A DNA stretch of 8,487 nt from an uncultured beta proteobacterium. GTDB lineage: Bacteria; Pseudomonadota; Gammaproteobacteria; Burkholderiales; Burkholderiaceae_C. The position numbers and the translations under genes are program-made. The stretch is taken from the NCBI GenBank assembly GCA_903834645.1, contig CAILKA010000483.1, positions 1-8,487 on the forward strand, read 5' to 3'. How positions within the stretch are numbered: the stretch's first letter is position 1; each line of letters begins with the position of its first letter. Positions 1 to 6,229 of the stretch are shown here, piece by piece. Under the pieces are notes generated by a model. The model was not told the DNA's origin. It saw only the letters and a program-made list of their open reading frames with translations, and made no database searches.

Positions 1-329
1 CCCCACGGGTCGATCGAGACGATCTTCTCGGCCTGGCCCCACTGCGGGTACGGGCCGATGGCATCGGTGGGCGCGGTATTGGTGAGGTCGGCGCGGTGGC
101 CGCGCACGAGGTTGCCCGCGGCCACCGCCAGCGCGCGGTACACGCCGTAGCTGCCGCTGTGCGTGCCCACGACGTTGCGCTGGCCGCGGTGCATGGTGGT
201 GCCCACGACCGGCCCGCGCACGAGCGGGTCGGCCGCCCCCCACTGGATCGGCGGGGCGCCGCCCGGCCCCTGGCCGGGGTGCGAGGTGAGCCGGATGTGA
301 CGCGCACCAGCGGGCGTATCAGGGGCCAT
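1..329 (-). CDS. GTP cyclohydrolase II paralogue, URC1-like, N-terminal part (cut by left edge)
   Basis: Reading leftward from an ATG at 329 gives 109 open codons to the window edge, so only the N-terminus is present. The protein contains HIRLTSHPGQ (residues 11-20), RNVVGTHSGSYGVYRALAVA (51-70) and LTNTAPTDAIGPYPQWGQ (82-99). I recognise these as the N-terminal domain (GTP_CH_N type) of the long GTP cyclohydrolase II paralogues. The zinc-binding catalytic domain would lie outside the window, so activity cannot be judged. Known for the family: the yeast homologue URC1 acts in uracil catabolism rather than riboflavin synthesis. The adjoining nucleoside genes favour that role here, but an ordinary RibA-like role is not excluded. 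The start is supported by AGGAGGAG ten bases upstream. It is divergent from the oxygenase gene, with 104 bp between them. Confidence 0.85.
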   Translation of the reverse strand, partial: MAPDTPAGARHIRLTSHPGQGPGGAPPIQWGAADPLVRGPVVGTTMHRGQRNVVGTHSGSYGVYRALAVAAGNLVRGHRADLTNTAPTDAIGPYPQWGQAEKIVSIDPW

Positions 330-338
330 GGGGTGGAA

Positions 339-346
339 ACTCCTCC
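339..346 (-). promoter_or_regulatory. Ribosome binding site of the cyclohydrolase paralogue
   Basis: On the minus strand the sequence AGGAGGAG ends ten bases before the ATG at 329. It is a near-perfect anti-Shine-Dalgarno match and fixes the start. It contrasts with the divergent oxygenase gene, which has no such site. Confidence 0.75.
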
Positions 347-361
347 TGAGGCAAGCGCGCA

Positions 362-367
362 AGCATA
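362..367 (-). promoter_or_regulatory. Candidate -10 box for the cyclohydrolase paralogue
   Basis: Minus-strand TATGCT lies about 32 bases before the ATG at 329, giving a predicted leader of roughly 25 nt that contains the ribosome site. No convincing -35 hexamer is visible 16-18 bases further upstream. A direct repeat GCAAGC (351-356 and 359-364, plus strand) overlaps it. This is inference from position and composition only. Confidence 0.35.
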
Positions 368-421
368 GCGCCGCGGCTGCACCCGGGTCGCGGCTGGGGG
401 CCCAAGAGCCGCCGAAGGCCC

Positions 422-427
422 GACAAT
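422..427 (+). promoter_or_regulatory. Candidate -10 box of a leaderless promoter for the oxygenase gene
   Basis: GACAAT is followed by exactly six bases (GCGGCG) and then the ATG at 434. This puts the expected transcription start on or beside the start codon. No purine-rich ribosome site is present in the preceding 20 bases, which fits a leaderless message. No -35 element is recognisable. Confidence 0.45.
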
Positions 428-433
428 GCGGCG

Positions 434-1309
434 ATGGACCGCCTCCTGAGTGCCGAGCAGCGAGCCGCGTGGCAGCGCGACGGCTACCTGGTGCTGCCCG
501 GCTTCAAGGATGCAGGCCCGGTACAGGCCCTGCGCGAGCGCGCCCACGAGATCGTCCAGGGCTTCGAGCCCGACGGCCAGGCCAGCGTGTTCTCCACGCG
601 CGAGCAGTCCCGCCTGGCGGCCGACCGCGCCTTTCTCGACTCGGCGCGGGGCATCCATTGCTTCTTCGAGGAGGAGGCCTTCGACGAGCACGGGCAGCTG
701 CGCCAGCCCAAGGCCCTGTCGATCAACAAGATCGGCCATGCCCTGCACGACCTGGATCCCGTCTTCGACGACTTCTCGCGCGGCCCCGCGCTGGCTGCAC
801 TGGCGCACGACCTCGGCCTGGCCGAGCCGCTGCTCGTGCAGTCGATGCTCATCTTCAAGCAGCCAGGCATCGGTGGGGAGGTGCGCTGGCACCAGGACGC
901 CACCTTCCTGCGCGACGATCCGGTGAGCGTCACGGGCCTGTGGTTCGCCCTGGAGGACGCCACGCGCGACAACGGCTGCCTGTGGGTGCAGCCCGGGGGC
1001 CACCGCGGGCCGCTGCGCGAGGTGTTCGAGCGCGGCGGCACGGCCGAGGCACCGAGCCTGGCGCTGCGCACGCTCGACCAGACCCCGTGGCCCGATGCCT
1101 CGCAGGCGGTGCCGGTGGAGGTGCCGGCCGGCACGCTCGTGTGCCTGCACGGGCTGCTGCCGCACTGGAGCGCGCCCAACCGCTCGCCGAACTCGCGCCA
1201 GGCCTACTCGCTGCACGCGGTGGACGCGCGCAGCCGCTGGTCGAGCGCCAACTGGCTGCGCCTGGAAGGCGGGCCAGCGCTCCGGGGCTTCGACGGGCCC
1301 GGGCGCTGA
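434..1309 (+). CDS. PHYHD1-like phytanoyl-CoA dioxygenase family protein (2-oxoglutarate/Fe(II) oxygenase)
   Basis: The 291-residue protein is full length for the PhyH family and cytosolic (no signal peptide or membrane segment). The iron-binding facial triad is visible: H153 and D155 in RWHQDATFL (151-159), and distal H244 in LLPHWSAPN (241-249). R255 in NSRQAY is the likely 2-oxoglutarate carboxylate-binding arginine. The stretches INKIGHALHDLDPVFDDFSR (97-116), QSMLIFKQPGIGGEV (136-150) and EDATRDNGCLW (174-184) closely resemble animal PHYHD1, placing it in that subgroup rather than near PHYH or EctD. The family hydroxylates a substrate while decarboxylating 2-oxoglutarate; the physiological substrate of PHYHD1-type enzymes is not established to my knowledge. 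It is divergent from the cyclohydrolase paralogue and convergent with the TonB receptor. The ATG at 434 is chosen because homology begins there and a -10-like box sits six bases before it. Confidence 0.92.
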   Translation: MDRLLSAEQRAAWQRDGYLVLPGFKDAGPVQALRERAHEIVQGFEPDGQASVFSTREQSRLAADRAFLDSARGIHCFFEEEAFDEHGQLRQPKALSINKIGHALHDLDPVFDDFSRGPALAALAHDLGLAEPLLVQSMLIFKQPGIGGEVRWHQDATFLRDDPVSVTGLWFALEDATRDNGCLWVQPGGHRGPLREVFERGGTAEAPSLALRTLDQTPWPDASQAVPVEVPAGTLVCLHGLLPHWSAPNRSPNSRQAYSLHAVDARSRWSSANWLRLEGGPALRGFDGPGR

Positions 1310-1334
1310 GAAGCTCGGCGCGGCTGGCGCGGCA

Positions 1335-1358
1335 CGGCGCAGCGCCGCAGGGGCGCCG
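1335..1358. terminator. Weak hairpin in the convergent intergenic gap
   Basis: The 69-bp gap between the oxygenase stop and the receptor stop contains CGGCG-CAG-CGCCG (1335-1347). An alternative pairing joins CGGCGC (1335-1340) with GCGCCG (1353-1358). There is no T-tract on either strand, so this is at best a Rho-dependent or bidirectional pause structure. Such hairpins are common by chance in GC-rich DNA. Confidence 0.2.
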
Positions 1359-1378
1359 CGACACGGGCCGCGCTCAGG

Positions 1379-4300
1379 TCAGAACGCGTACTTCAGCGTG
1401 ATCTGCACCGCCCACTGCGATTCGCCCGCCGCCTGGCGCGTGACGAAGTCTTCCAGGCTGCCCAGGCTGTAGACGTACTTGCCCGCGGCGTTGATGCCGG
1501 CGTAGTTGACGAAGCTGCGGTTGCTCGGGAAGGCGATCTCATCGATGCGGCCCCACTTCCTGTTGAGCAGGTTGCCGAAGTTCAGGATGTCGAAGCTGAT
1601 GCTGGCGCGGTGCTGCTTGGTCCAGGCCGGCAGATCCTGGCTGATGCGCACGTCGAAGCTGTTCACCCAGGGCGCGAACTGGTTGTTACGCCCGACCACG
1701 CCGCCCTTGGCCGCGGCCAGTGCCGGGTTGGCGTTGACGATCTCCCAGAAGCGCGTCTCCTCGGCCGCACCGCCTCGGAATGCCACCTCGCCCGAGCCCG
1801 GTGCCGAGGGGATGTACATCAGGTCGTTGCCGAAGACCCCGTCGCCGTTCATGTCGTTGAGGTAGGTCCAGCTGTAGGGCTTGCCGCGGCGGCCCTCGTA
1901 GAACACGCCGACCGTCGTCTTGTAGGCGCCGACGAAGGCGCGCGCCCAGGTCATGCTGCCGCTGATGCGGTCCTTGATGAGGTAGTTGGAGTTCTGCAGC
2001 ACCGCCTCGTTGGGGTTGAAGATGTTGCGGTTGAGCCAGTTGGAGTTCGACACCGACGAGGTCAGCGGGCTCACCTCCTTGGCCTGCGTGTAGGTGTAGG
2101 CCAGGCTCCAGCCCAGGCCGATGCTGGCGGGCTTGGCGATGGAGAAGGTCACCGCGTCACCGCCGCCCAGGCTCGTCTCGCGTGCCACCAGCACGTTGTT
2201 GAAGTTGGGATTGGACAGCGCCTTGTTGCGAAAGCCCGTGCAGGTGCCGCCCGTCAGGCCGTTGCCTGTCGTGGTCCAGCAGTTCGGGTCGTAGCCCTGC
2301 GCCGTGTAGAAGAGCTGGCGCCCGTCCGGACCCGTGCGCGTGGGTGCGCCCAGGTTGAGGTGCTCGTAGGCGATGCCCTTGTGGGTCTTGGTGTTGAGCC
2401 ACTCCACACCCGCCACCAGGCGCCCGACCACCGGCAGCGCGGGCAGTTCGGCGTCCAGCGCCAGGCTGGCCTTCCACACCGACGGCTGCTCCAGCCCCGG
2501 CGACAGGAAGTCGACGTTGGCCGCCGGCGGAGTACCCGTGAGGGAGGGCTGCTTGCTCGGATCGGGGCTGAACCTCGCGTTGGCCGTCTGGCAGGCGCCA
2601 AGGTTCTGGCAGCTGTAGACGGCGGCAGCCATGCCGGTGTTGGAGTAGGGGTTGGACAGCCACACGTTGGCCGCCGCACCCTGGAACAACCCGAAGCCGC
2701 CGCGCAGCTGCGCGCGCTGCTGCGTGGGCAGCGTCCAGTTGAAGCCCACGCGCGGCTGGATCAGGATGCTGCCGTCCATCGTGACCGAGTTGTCCAGGCC
2801 AAAGCCGCCGGACTGGCGCACCCCGGTGGCCGGGTTGCCCGGCACCGTGGCGGCAGCGGCCGCGGCGTTGTACAGCGGCTTGCCCGGCATGTCGAGCATG
2901 TCCACGCGCACGCCGAACTGCATGTTCAGGCCCTTGCGCACGCGCCAGGTGTCCTGCAGGAACAGGCCCGTACCCGCATAGCTCCACTGCGCCACCGCAT
3001 CGGACAGCGCGCGGCCGGGCAGCGGCAGCTGCACCTGGTAGAACGAAGGCCGCCCGAGGCGGAAGTTCTCGAGCACCGCCGCCTGCACCTGGGCCGCGGT
3101 GGCGGTGTTGCAGTTGATCGCGCCGAAGCTGTAGGTCAGCGTGGCCGACGAGTTCTCGCACTGGAAGCGGTACTGGCCGTTGGTGTCTTGCAGGAAGGCG
3201 TTGTAGATGTCGTTTTCCGAGCGGTCCAGGCCGAACTTCAGCTCGTGCGCGCCGGAGGTGTAGGTGCCGGCCAAGTAGGCGTCCAGGGTCTCGGTGCTCA
3301 GCACGTTGAAGTGGCGGCTGCGCTCGGTGCCCAGCAGCAGGTCGCGGTTGTTGGCGTTGGTGCCCGCGGGTGCGTCGGGCGGCAGCGCCCCGAAGAAGCG
3401 CAGCGCGATCTGCGGCAGCCGCACGCCGTTGACGGGCGTGGGCTCGCTCGCGTAGTCACGCTTGGAGATCTTGACTTCGGTGCTGAAGTTGGGCGTCCAG
3501 TCGGCGAACCACTGACCCACCAGACTCTCGAGCTGCTTGCCCTGGTTGTACCAGTACGAGCTCAGCGACAGACCCGTGGCGTTGAAGCCCACGAGGAAGG
3601 GCTCGGCCTGGTCGGTCTTCGTCCAGCGCAGGCTCGCGCGGTGGTTGTCGTTGATGTTCCAGTCGAGCTTGACCAGGGCGTCCTTCACCGACACGCCCAC
3701 GCCACTCGGGACCTCGGCCGAGCCCGCGTCCACGCCCCAGGTGTTCTTCGCGACATCGATCGCACCCTGGATGGCCGACTGCGTGATGCCCACCGTCGTG
3801 CCGCTGCTGCCGCCCACGGGGCCGAAGTCCGGGCGCGTGCGGGAGCTGAAGAAATCCTCGTAGGCGGCAAAGAAGAAGAGCTTGTCCTTGATGATCGGCC
3901 CGCCGATCGTGAAGCCCTTGGTCTCTTCCTTGAAGTTGGCGGCGTCGAAGTAGGTGCCCGCTGCGCGGTTGTAGCGCTGGCCCACCATGCTCTGGTCTCG
4001 GGAGACCCAGAACACGCTGCCCCTGAAGTCGTTGGAGCCGCTCTTGGTGACGGCGTTGATGTTGGCGCCGGTGTAGCCTTTTTGCGTGACGTCGAAGTTG
4101 CTCAGGTTCACCTGCACCGACTGGATCGCCTCGATGGAGACGGGCTGCTTGATCGTGGGCAGGTTGTTCGACTCCAGGCCGAAGGTGTCGTTGACGTTGA
4201 CACCGTCGATCGTGATGGAGTTGAAGCGGGTGTTCTGGCCGGCGGCGGAGATCTCGCCGCGCTCCTTGTCGGTCTGCGCCAGGCGCGGGTCGATGCGCGC

Positions 4301-4780
4301 GTAGTCCTGCAGGCTGCGCTGGATCGAGGCCAGGGCATCCAGTTGCGCGCTGCTGACGTTGGTGACGGCGCCCATGCTGGCGTTGTTGAACTTGTCGCTC
4401 ACCGCGCTGCCCGTGATCACGACCTGCGTGACGGTGCCCAGCGTCGCGTCCAGGCCGGTCGTCTCGGCCAGGGTGAGGAAGATGTTGTCGCGCCGCTCGG
4501 TGGCTCCACCCTTGCTGATCGTCACCGTGTAGGGGCCGCCCACGCGCAGGCCGCGCGCGCTGTAGCGGCCCTCGGCGTCGGTGGTGGTCGTGCTCACCGA
4601 GCGTGACTCCACGTGCTGGATCGACACCGTGGCGCCCGACACCGGCTTGCCATCGCTGCCCACGATGCGTCCGCCCAGGGCGGCGGTGGTGTTCTGCGCA
4701 AGAGCCGGCGCGGCCAGCACGATCGCGGCCGCGGCGGCCACGGCGGTGCGGGAGAAGGTCAGGAAGGGGTTGGCGCTCAC
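1379..4780 (-). CDS. Oar-type TonB-dependent receptor with N-terminal carboxypeptidase-regulatory-like domain
   Basis: This is a 1133-residue outer-membrane protein starting at GTG 4780, five bases after AGGAG. Residues 1-28 form a Sec signal peptide (hydrophobic AVAAAAAIVLAAPALA, cleavage after A28). Residues about 34-115 are a carboxypeptidase-regulatory-like beta-sandwich (GGRIVGSDGKPVSGATVSI, then DAEGRYSARGL). Residues about 118-255 are the plug, with TQVVITGS near its start, DGVNVNDTFG (192-201) and INAVTKSGSNDFRG (241-254). The rest is a large barrel ending in QITLKYAF, whose terminal Phe fits the BAM signal. An acidic DxNGDG-type loop lies at D976-D986. The mature protein has exactly six cysteines in three close pairs. 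Known: family members import large or scarce ligands with TonB energy, and Myxococcus Oar is linked to protein export. The ligand here is unknown. It lies 217 bp downstream of the adenosine deaminase gene on the same strand, so it may be read through from it or have its own promoter. Confidence 0.9.
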   Translation of the reverse strand: MSANPFLTFSRTAVAAAAAIVLAAPALAQNTTAALGGRIVGSDGKPVSGATVSIQHVESRSVSTTTTDAEGRYSARGLRVGGPYTVTISKGGATERRDNIFLTLAETTGLDATLGTVTQVVITGSAVSDKFNNASMGAVTNVSSAQLDALASIQRSLQDYARIDPRLAQTDKERGEISAAGQNTRFNSITIDGVNVNDTFGLESNNLPTIKQPVSIEAIQSVQVNLSNFDVTQKGYTGANINAVTKSGSNDFRGSVFWVSRDQSMVGQRYNRAAGTYFDAANFKEETKGFTIGGPIIKDKLFFFAAYEDFFSSRTRPDFGPVGGSSGTTVGITQSAIQGAIDVAKNTWGVDAGSAEVPSGVGVSVKDALVKLDWNINDNHRASLRWTKTDQAEPFLVGFNATGLSLSSYWYNQGKQLESLVGQWFADWTPNFSTEVKISKRDYASEPTPVNGVRLPQIALRFFGALPPDAPAGTNANNRDLLLGTERSRHFNVLSTETLDAYLAGTYTSGAHELKFGLDRSENDIYNAFLQDTNGQYRFQCENSSATLTYSFGAINCNTATAAQVQAAVLENFRLGRPSFYQVQLPLPGRALSDAVAQWSYAGTGLFLQDTWRVRKGLNMQFGVRVDMLDMPGKPLYNAAAAAATVPGNPATGVRQSGGFGLDNSVTMDGSILIQPRVGFNWTLPTQQRAQLRGGFGLFQGAAANVWLSNPYSNTGMAAAVYSCQNLGACQTANARFSPDPSKQPSLTGTPPAANVDFLSPGLEQPSVWKASLALDAELPALPVVGRLVAGVEWLNTKTHKGIAYEHLNLGAPTRTGPDGRQLFYTAQGYDPNCWTTTGNGLTGGTCTGFRNKALSNPNFNNVLVARETSLGGGDAVTFSIAKPASIGLGWSLAYTYTQAKEVSPLTSSVSNSNWLNRNIFNPNEAVLQNSNYLIKDRISGSMTWARAFVGAYKTTVGVFYEGRRGKPYSWTYLNDMNGDGVFGNDLMYIPSAPGSGEVAFRGGAAEETRFWEIVNANPALAAAKGGVVGRNNQFAPWVNSFDVRISQDLPAWTKQHRASISFDILNFGNLLNRKWGRIDEIAFPSNRSFVNYAGINAAGKYVYSLGSLEDFVTRQAAGESQWAVQITLKYAF

Positions 4781-4785
4781 GGTCG

Positions 4786-4790
4786 CTCCT
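4786..4790 (-). promoter_or_regulatory. Ribosome binding site deciding the receptor start
   Basis: Minus-strand AGGAG ends five bases before GTG 4780. That GTG is directly followed by codons for a textbook signal peptide. An in-frame ATG further upstream (4888) would put 36 charged and proline-rich residues ahead of the signal peptide and has no ribosome site, so the GTG start is preferred. Confidence 0.75.
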
Positions 4791-4823
4791 GGGTTCGGTT
4801 CGTCTGGCAAACGGCGGCGGGGC

Positions 4824-4860
4824 GGTGCGTGCTGCGCACCAGGCGGGTGCCCGGTGGCGC
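4824..4860 (-). promoter_or_regulatory. Overlapping alternative stem-loops in the receptor leader
   Basis: In the minus-strand transcript, a central segment containing GGTGCG (4840 to 4835) can pair with the upstream arm at about 4860-4850, giving a ten-pair stem with one bulged base and one G-U pair. It can also pair with downstream CGCACC (4829 to 4824), a perfect six-pair stem with a five-base loop. The two structures exclude each other. They end more than 30 bases before the ribosome site and have no U-tract. The pairing is directly visible; a regulatory role is speculative because GC-rich sequence folds easily. Confidence 0.25.
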
Positions 4861-4997
4861 CACACGGCCACGCATCACATGGCAGCAAGCAAGCTGCGCG
4901 CCAACCAGCGCCATACGCCAGATGACCGCGAACACCCTGCCAGCCACAGGGATGCTAGCTTCCGAGCGTGAAACTTCGGTGACGTTTTTGCCCCGAC

Positions 4998-6089
4998 TTA
5001 GTGCAAACCCGCACTCGCGGCACCGGCTTGCAGGGCCCGCCGCGCACGCTCGCGGTGCGCGGGCTCGAGGAACGAGGCGCTCGCGGCCTGCTCGCCCATG
5101 CATCGCAGATCCTCCCAGCTGAACCCCGCCTGCGTGACCAGCCGGGCAGCCTCCAGGCTGTGCGTCAGGCGAGACATCAGCCGGTTGTCGGTGTGGAAAG
5201 AAAGCGACACCCCCGCCTCCCACAGGGCCCGGATCGGGTGCGAAGCGACCGAGCGCGCGGCGCCGGTGTGGACGTTGCTGGTCGGGCACACCTCCAGGTG
5301 CACGCCCGCCTCGCGCAGCGCCTGCAGCGCAGGGCCGGCTGCGGGCGTGCCCAGCAGGTCCGCCAGGCGCACCCCATGGCCGATGCGGCGCGCGCCGAGC
5401 TGCACCGCCTCCAGCACCCGGTGCGCCGCGTCGGCCTCGCCGGCGTGCAGGGTGAGCGGCATCCCGGCCTCGCGCAAGCGCTCGAGCAACCGCGCATGGC
5501 GCGTGGCCGGCCAGCCCGCCTCCGGCCCGGCCAGGTCGAAGGCAATCACGCCACGGCCGAGCCAGCGCAGCGCCAGCTCGGCCGCGCGCGTGATGCGCGC
5601 ATCGTCCTCCTGCCGCATCGCGCACACGATCAGGCCGCTGGGCAGCGGGCTGCGCGCCAGGCCTTGCAGCATCGCCGCCACCGCCTCGTCCGCGTCGACC
5701 CCATGCGGCTCGAAGAGCAGCGGTGCGATGCGGAACTCCGCCAGCACGCAGCCGTCCTCGCGCGCGTCCTCGGCTGCCTCGAAGGCCACGCGCTCCAGCG
5801 CCACGGGGCTGGCCATGGCCGCCACCGTCAGGCCAAAGCCTCGGAGGTACTCTTCCAGCGAGCCGGCGTGCGCGCGAGCGTCGAACCAGGCCGCCAGGCC
5901 CGCCGCGTCGGGGGCGGGCGCAGGCAGCCCGCGGGCGCGCAGCAGCTCCAGCAGCGTGGCCTCGCGCAGCCCGCCGTCCAGGTGCTCGTGCAGCAGCACC
6001 TTGGGCAGCGCACGGGCCCGGGCCAGGATGGCGGGGTCGACCGCCTCGTCGGCGGCCGGCCAGGCGCTTGCAGTGTCTGGATCACTCAC
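4998..6089 (-). CDS. add: Adenosine deaminase
   Basis: This 363-residue cytosolic zinc hydrolase deaminates adenosine (and deoxyadenosine in the family) to inosine. All key elements are visible: H34 and H36 in KVLLHEHLDGG (30-40), H215 and catalytic E218 in LTLHAGE (212-218), H238 in RIGHG (235-239), PTSNVHTG (269-276), and zinc/water-binding D301 in FHTDNR (298-303). The wording LLHEHLDGGLR, AEAGWPATRH-like and HTDNRLMS matches the Streptomyces-type deaminases better than E. coli Add. The residue after D301 is Asn302, where the classical enzymes have a second Asp. The start is the GTG at 6089; the frame stays open upstream to 6377, but that would overlap the transporter gene and carries no homology. 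There is no ribosome site; TACCAT lies six bases before the GTG. It is divergent from the nucleoside-binding protein gene, supporting a nucleoside role over aminodeoxyfutalosine or adenine deamination. Confidence 0.93.
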   Translation of the reverse strand: MSDPDTASAWPAADEAVDPAILARARALPKVLLHEHLDGGLREATLLELLRARGLPAPAPDAAGLAAWFDARAHAGSLEEYLRGFGLTVAAMASPVALERVAFEAAEDAREDGCVLAEFRIAPLLFEPHGVDADEAVAAMLQGLARSPLPSGLIVCAMRQEDDARITRAAELALRWLGRGVIAFDLAGPEAGWPATRHARLLERLREAGMPLTLHAGEADAAHRVLEAVQLGARRIGHGVRLADLLGTPAAGPALQALREAGVHLEVCPTSNVHTGAARSVASHPIRALWEAGVSLSFHTDNRLMSRLTHSLEAARLVTQAGFSWEDLRCMGEQAASASFLEPAHRERARRALQAGAASAGLH

Positions 6090-6095
6090 CGTGCG

Positions 6096-6101
6096 ATGGT
6101 A
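6096..6101 (-). promoter_or_regulatory. Candidate -10 box of a leaderless promoter for adenosine deaminase
   Basis: Minus-strand TACCAT is followed by six bases and then the GTG at 6089. This is the same geometry as at the oxygenase gene. The GTG is not preceded by any Shine-Dalgarno-like sequence. The usual -35 position is occupied by pure GC (part of the inverted repeat at 6113-6139), so an activator might be required. Confidence 0.45.
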
Positions 6102-6112
6102 GTGCGACCCGC

Positions 6113-6139
6113 GCCCCCGCGCGCAGCCGCCGCGGGGGC
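6113..6139. repeat. Perfect 9-bp inverted repeat in the divergent control region
   Basis: GCCCCCGCG (6113-6121) and CGCGGGGGC (6131-6139) are exact reverse complements separated by nine bases. The repeat begins 12 bases upstream of the candidate -10 of the adenosine deaminase gene, covering the -35 area. It could be an operator, a hairpin, or chance in a GC-rich spacer. Confidence 0.5.
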
Positions 6140-6196
6140 CGGCGCGAACGCACGCCTTCGGGGCAGAAACGGGTGGGTGCCGGCGCGGGGCCACTG

Positions 6197-6229
6197 GCAA
6201 CTCCCCGTGTCCGCCCGCGCGCGAGTTGC
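6197..6229. promoter_or_regulatory. Candidate operator: 7-bp inverted repeat abutting the transporter -10 box
   Basis: GCAACTC (6197-6203) and GAGTTGC (6223-6229) are exact reverse complements with 19 bases between them. The arm centres are 26 bp apart, about 2.5 helical turns. The right arm ends directly against the -10 candidate, and the pair spans the -35 region of the binding-protein promoter. The arms are richer in A/T than the surroundings. A regulator bound here would be expected to block or modulate transcription of the nucleoside transporter. No regulator gene is visible in the window. Confidence 0.5.

Noticed and set aside
328..1401. A 357-codon plus-strand frame overlapping the oxygenase gene
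   Set aside because: It is Arg/Ala/Pro-rich with no homology seen; the frame from 434 encodes a complete PhyH-family enzyme.
1610..4606. A 998-codon open frame on the plus strand opposite the TonB receptor
   Set aside because: Its translation is rich in Arg, Val, Ala, Gly and His with no recognisable domain, while the minus frame encodes a complete receptor. Long antisense frames are expected opposite GC-rich genes with strong third-position bias.
4781..4888. Upstream ATG (4888) as the receptor start
   Set aside because: It would add 36 residues before an obvious signal peptide and has no ribosome site; GTG 4780 has AGGAG five bases upstream.
4781..4997. Promoter or cobalamin/purine riboswitch upstream of the TonB receptor
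   Set aside because: TAGCAT (minus strand) is a weak -10 with no -35, and no B12 box or other conserved aptamer core could be found. Only the alternative hairpins are reported.
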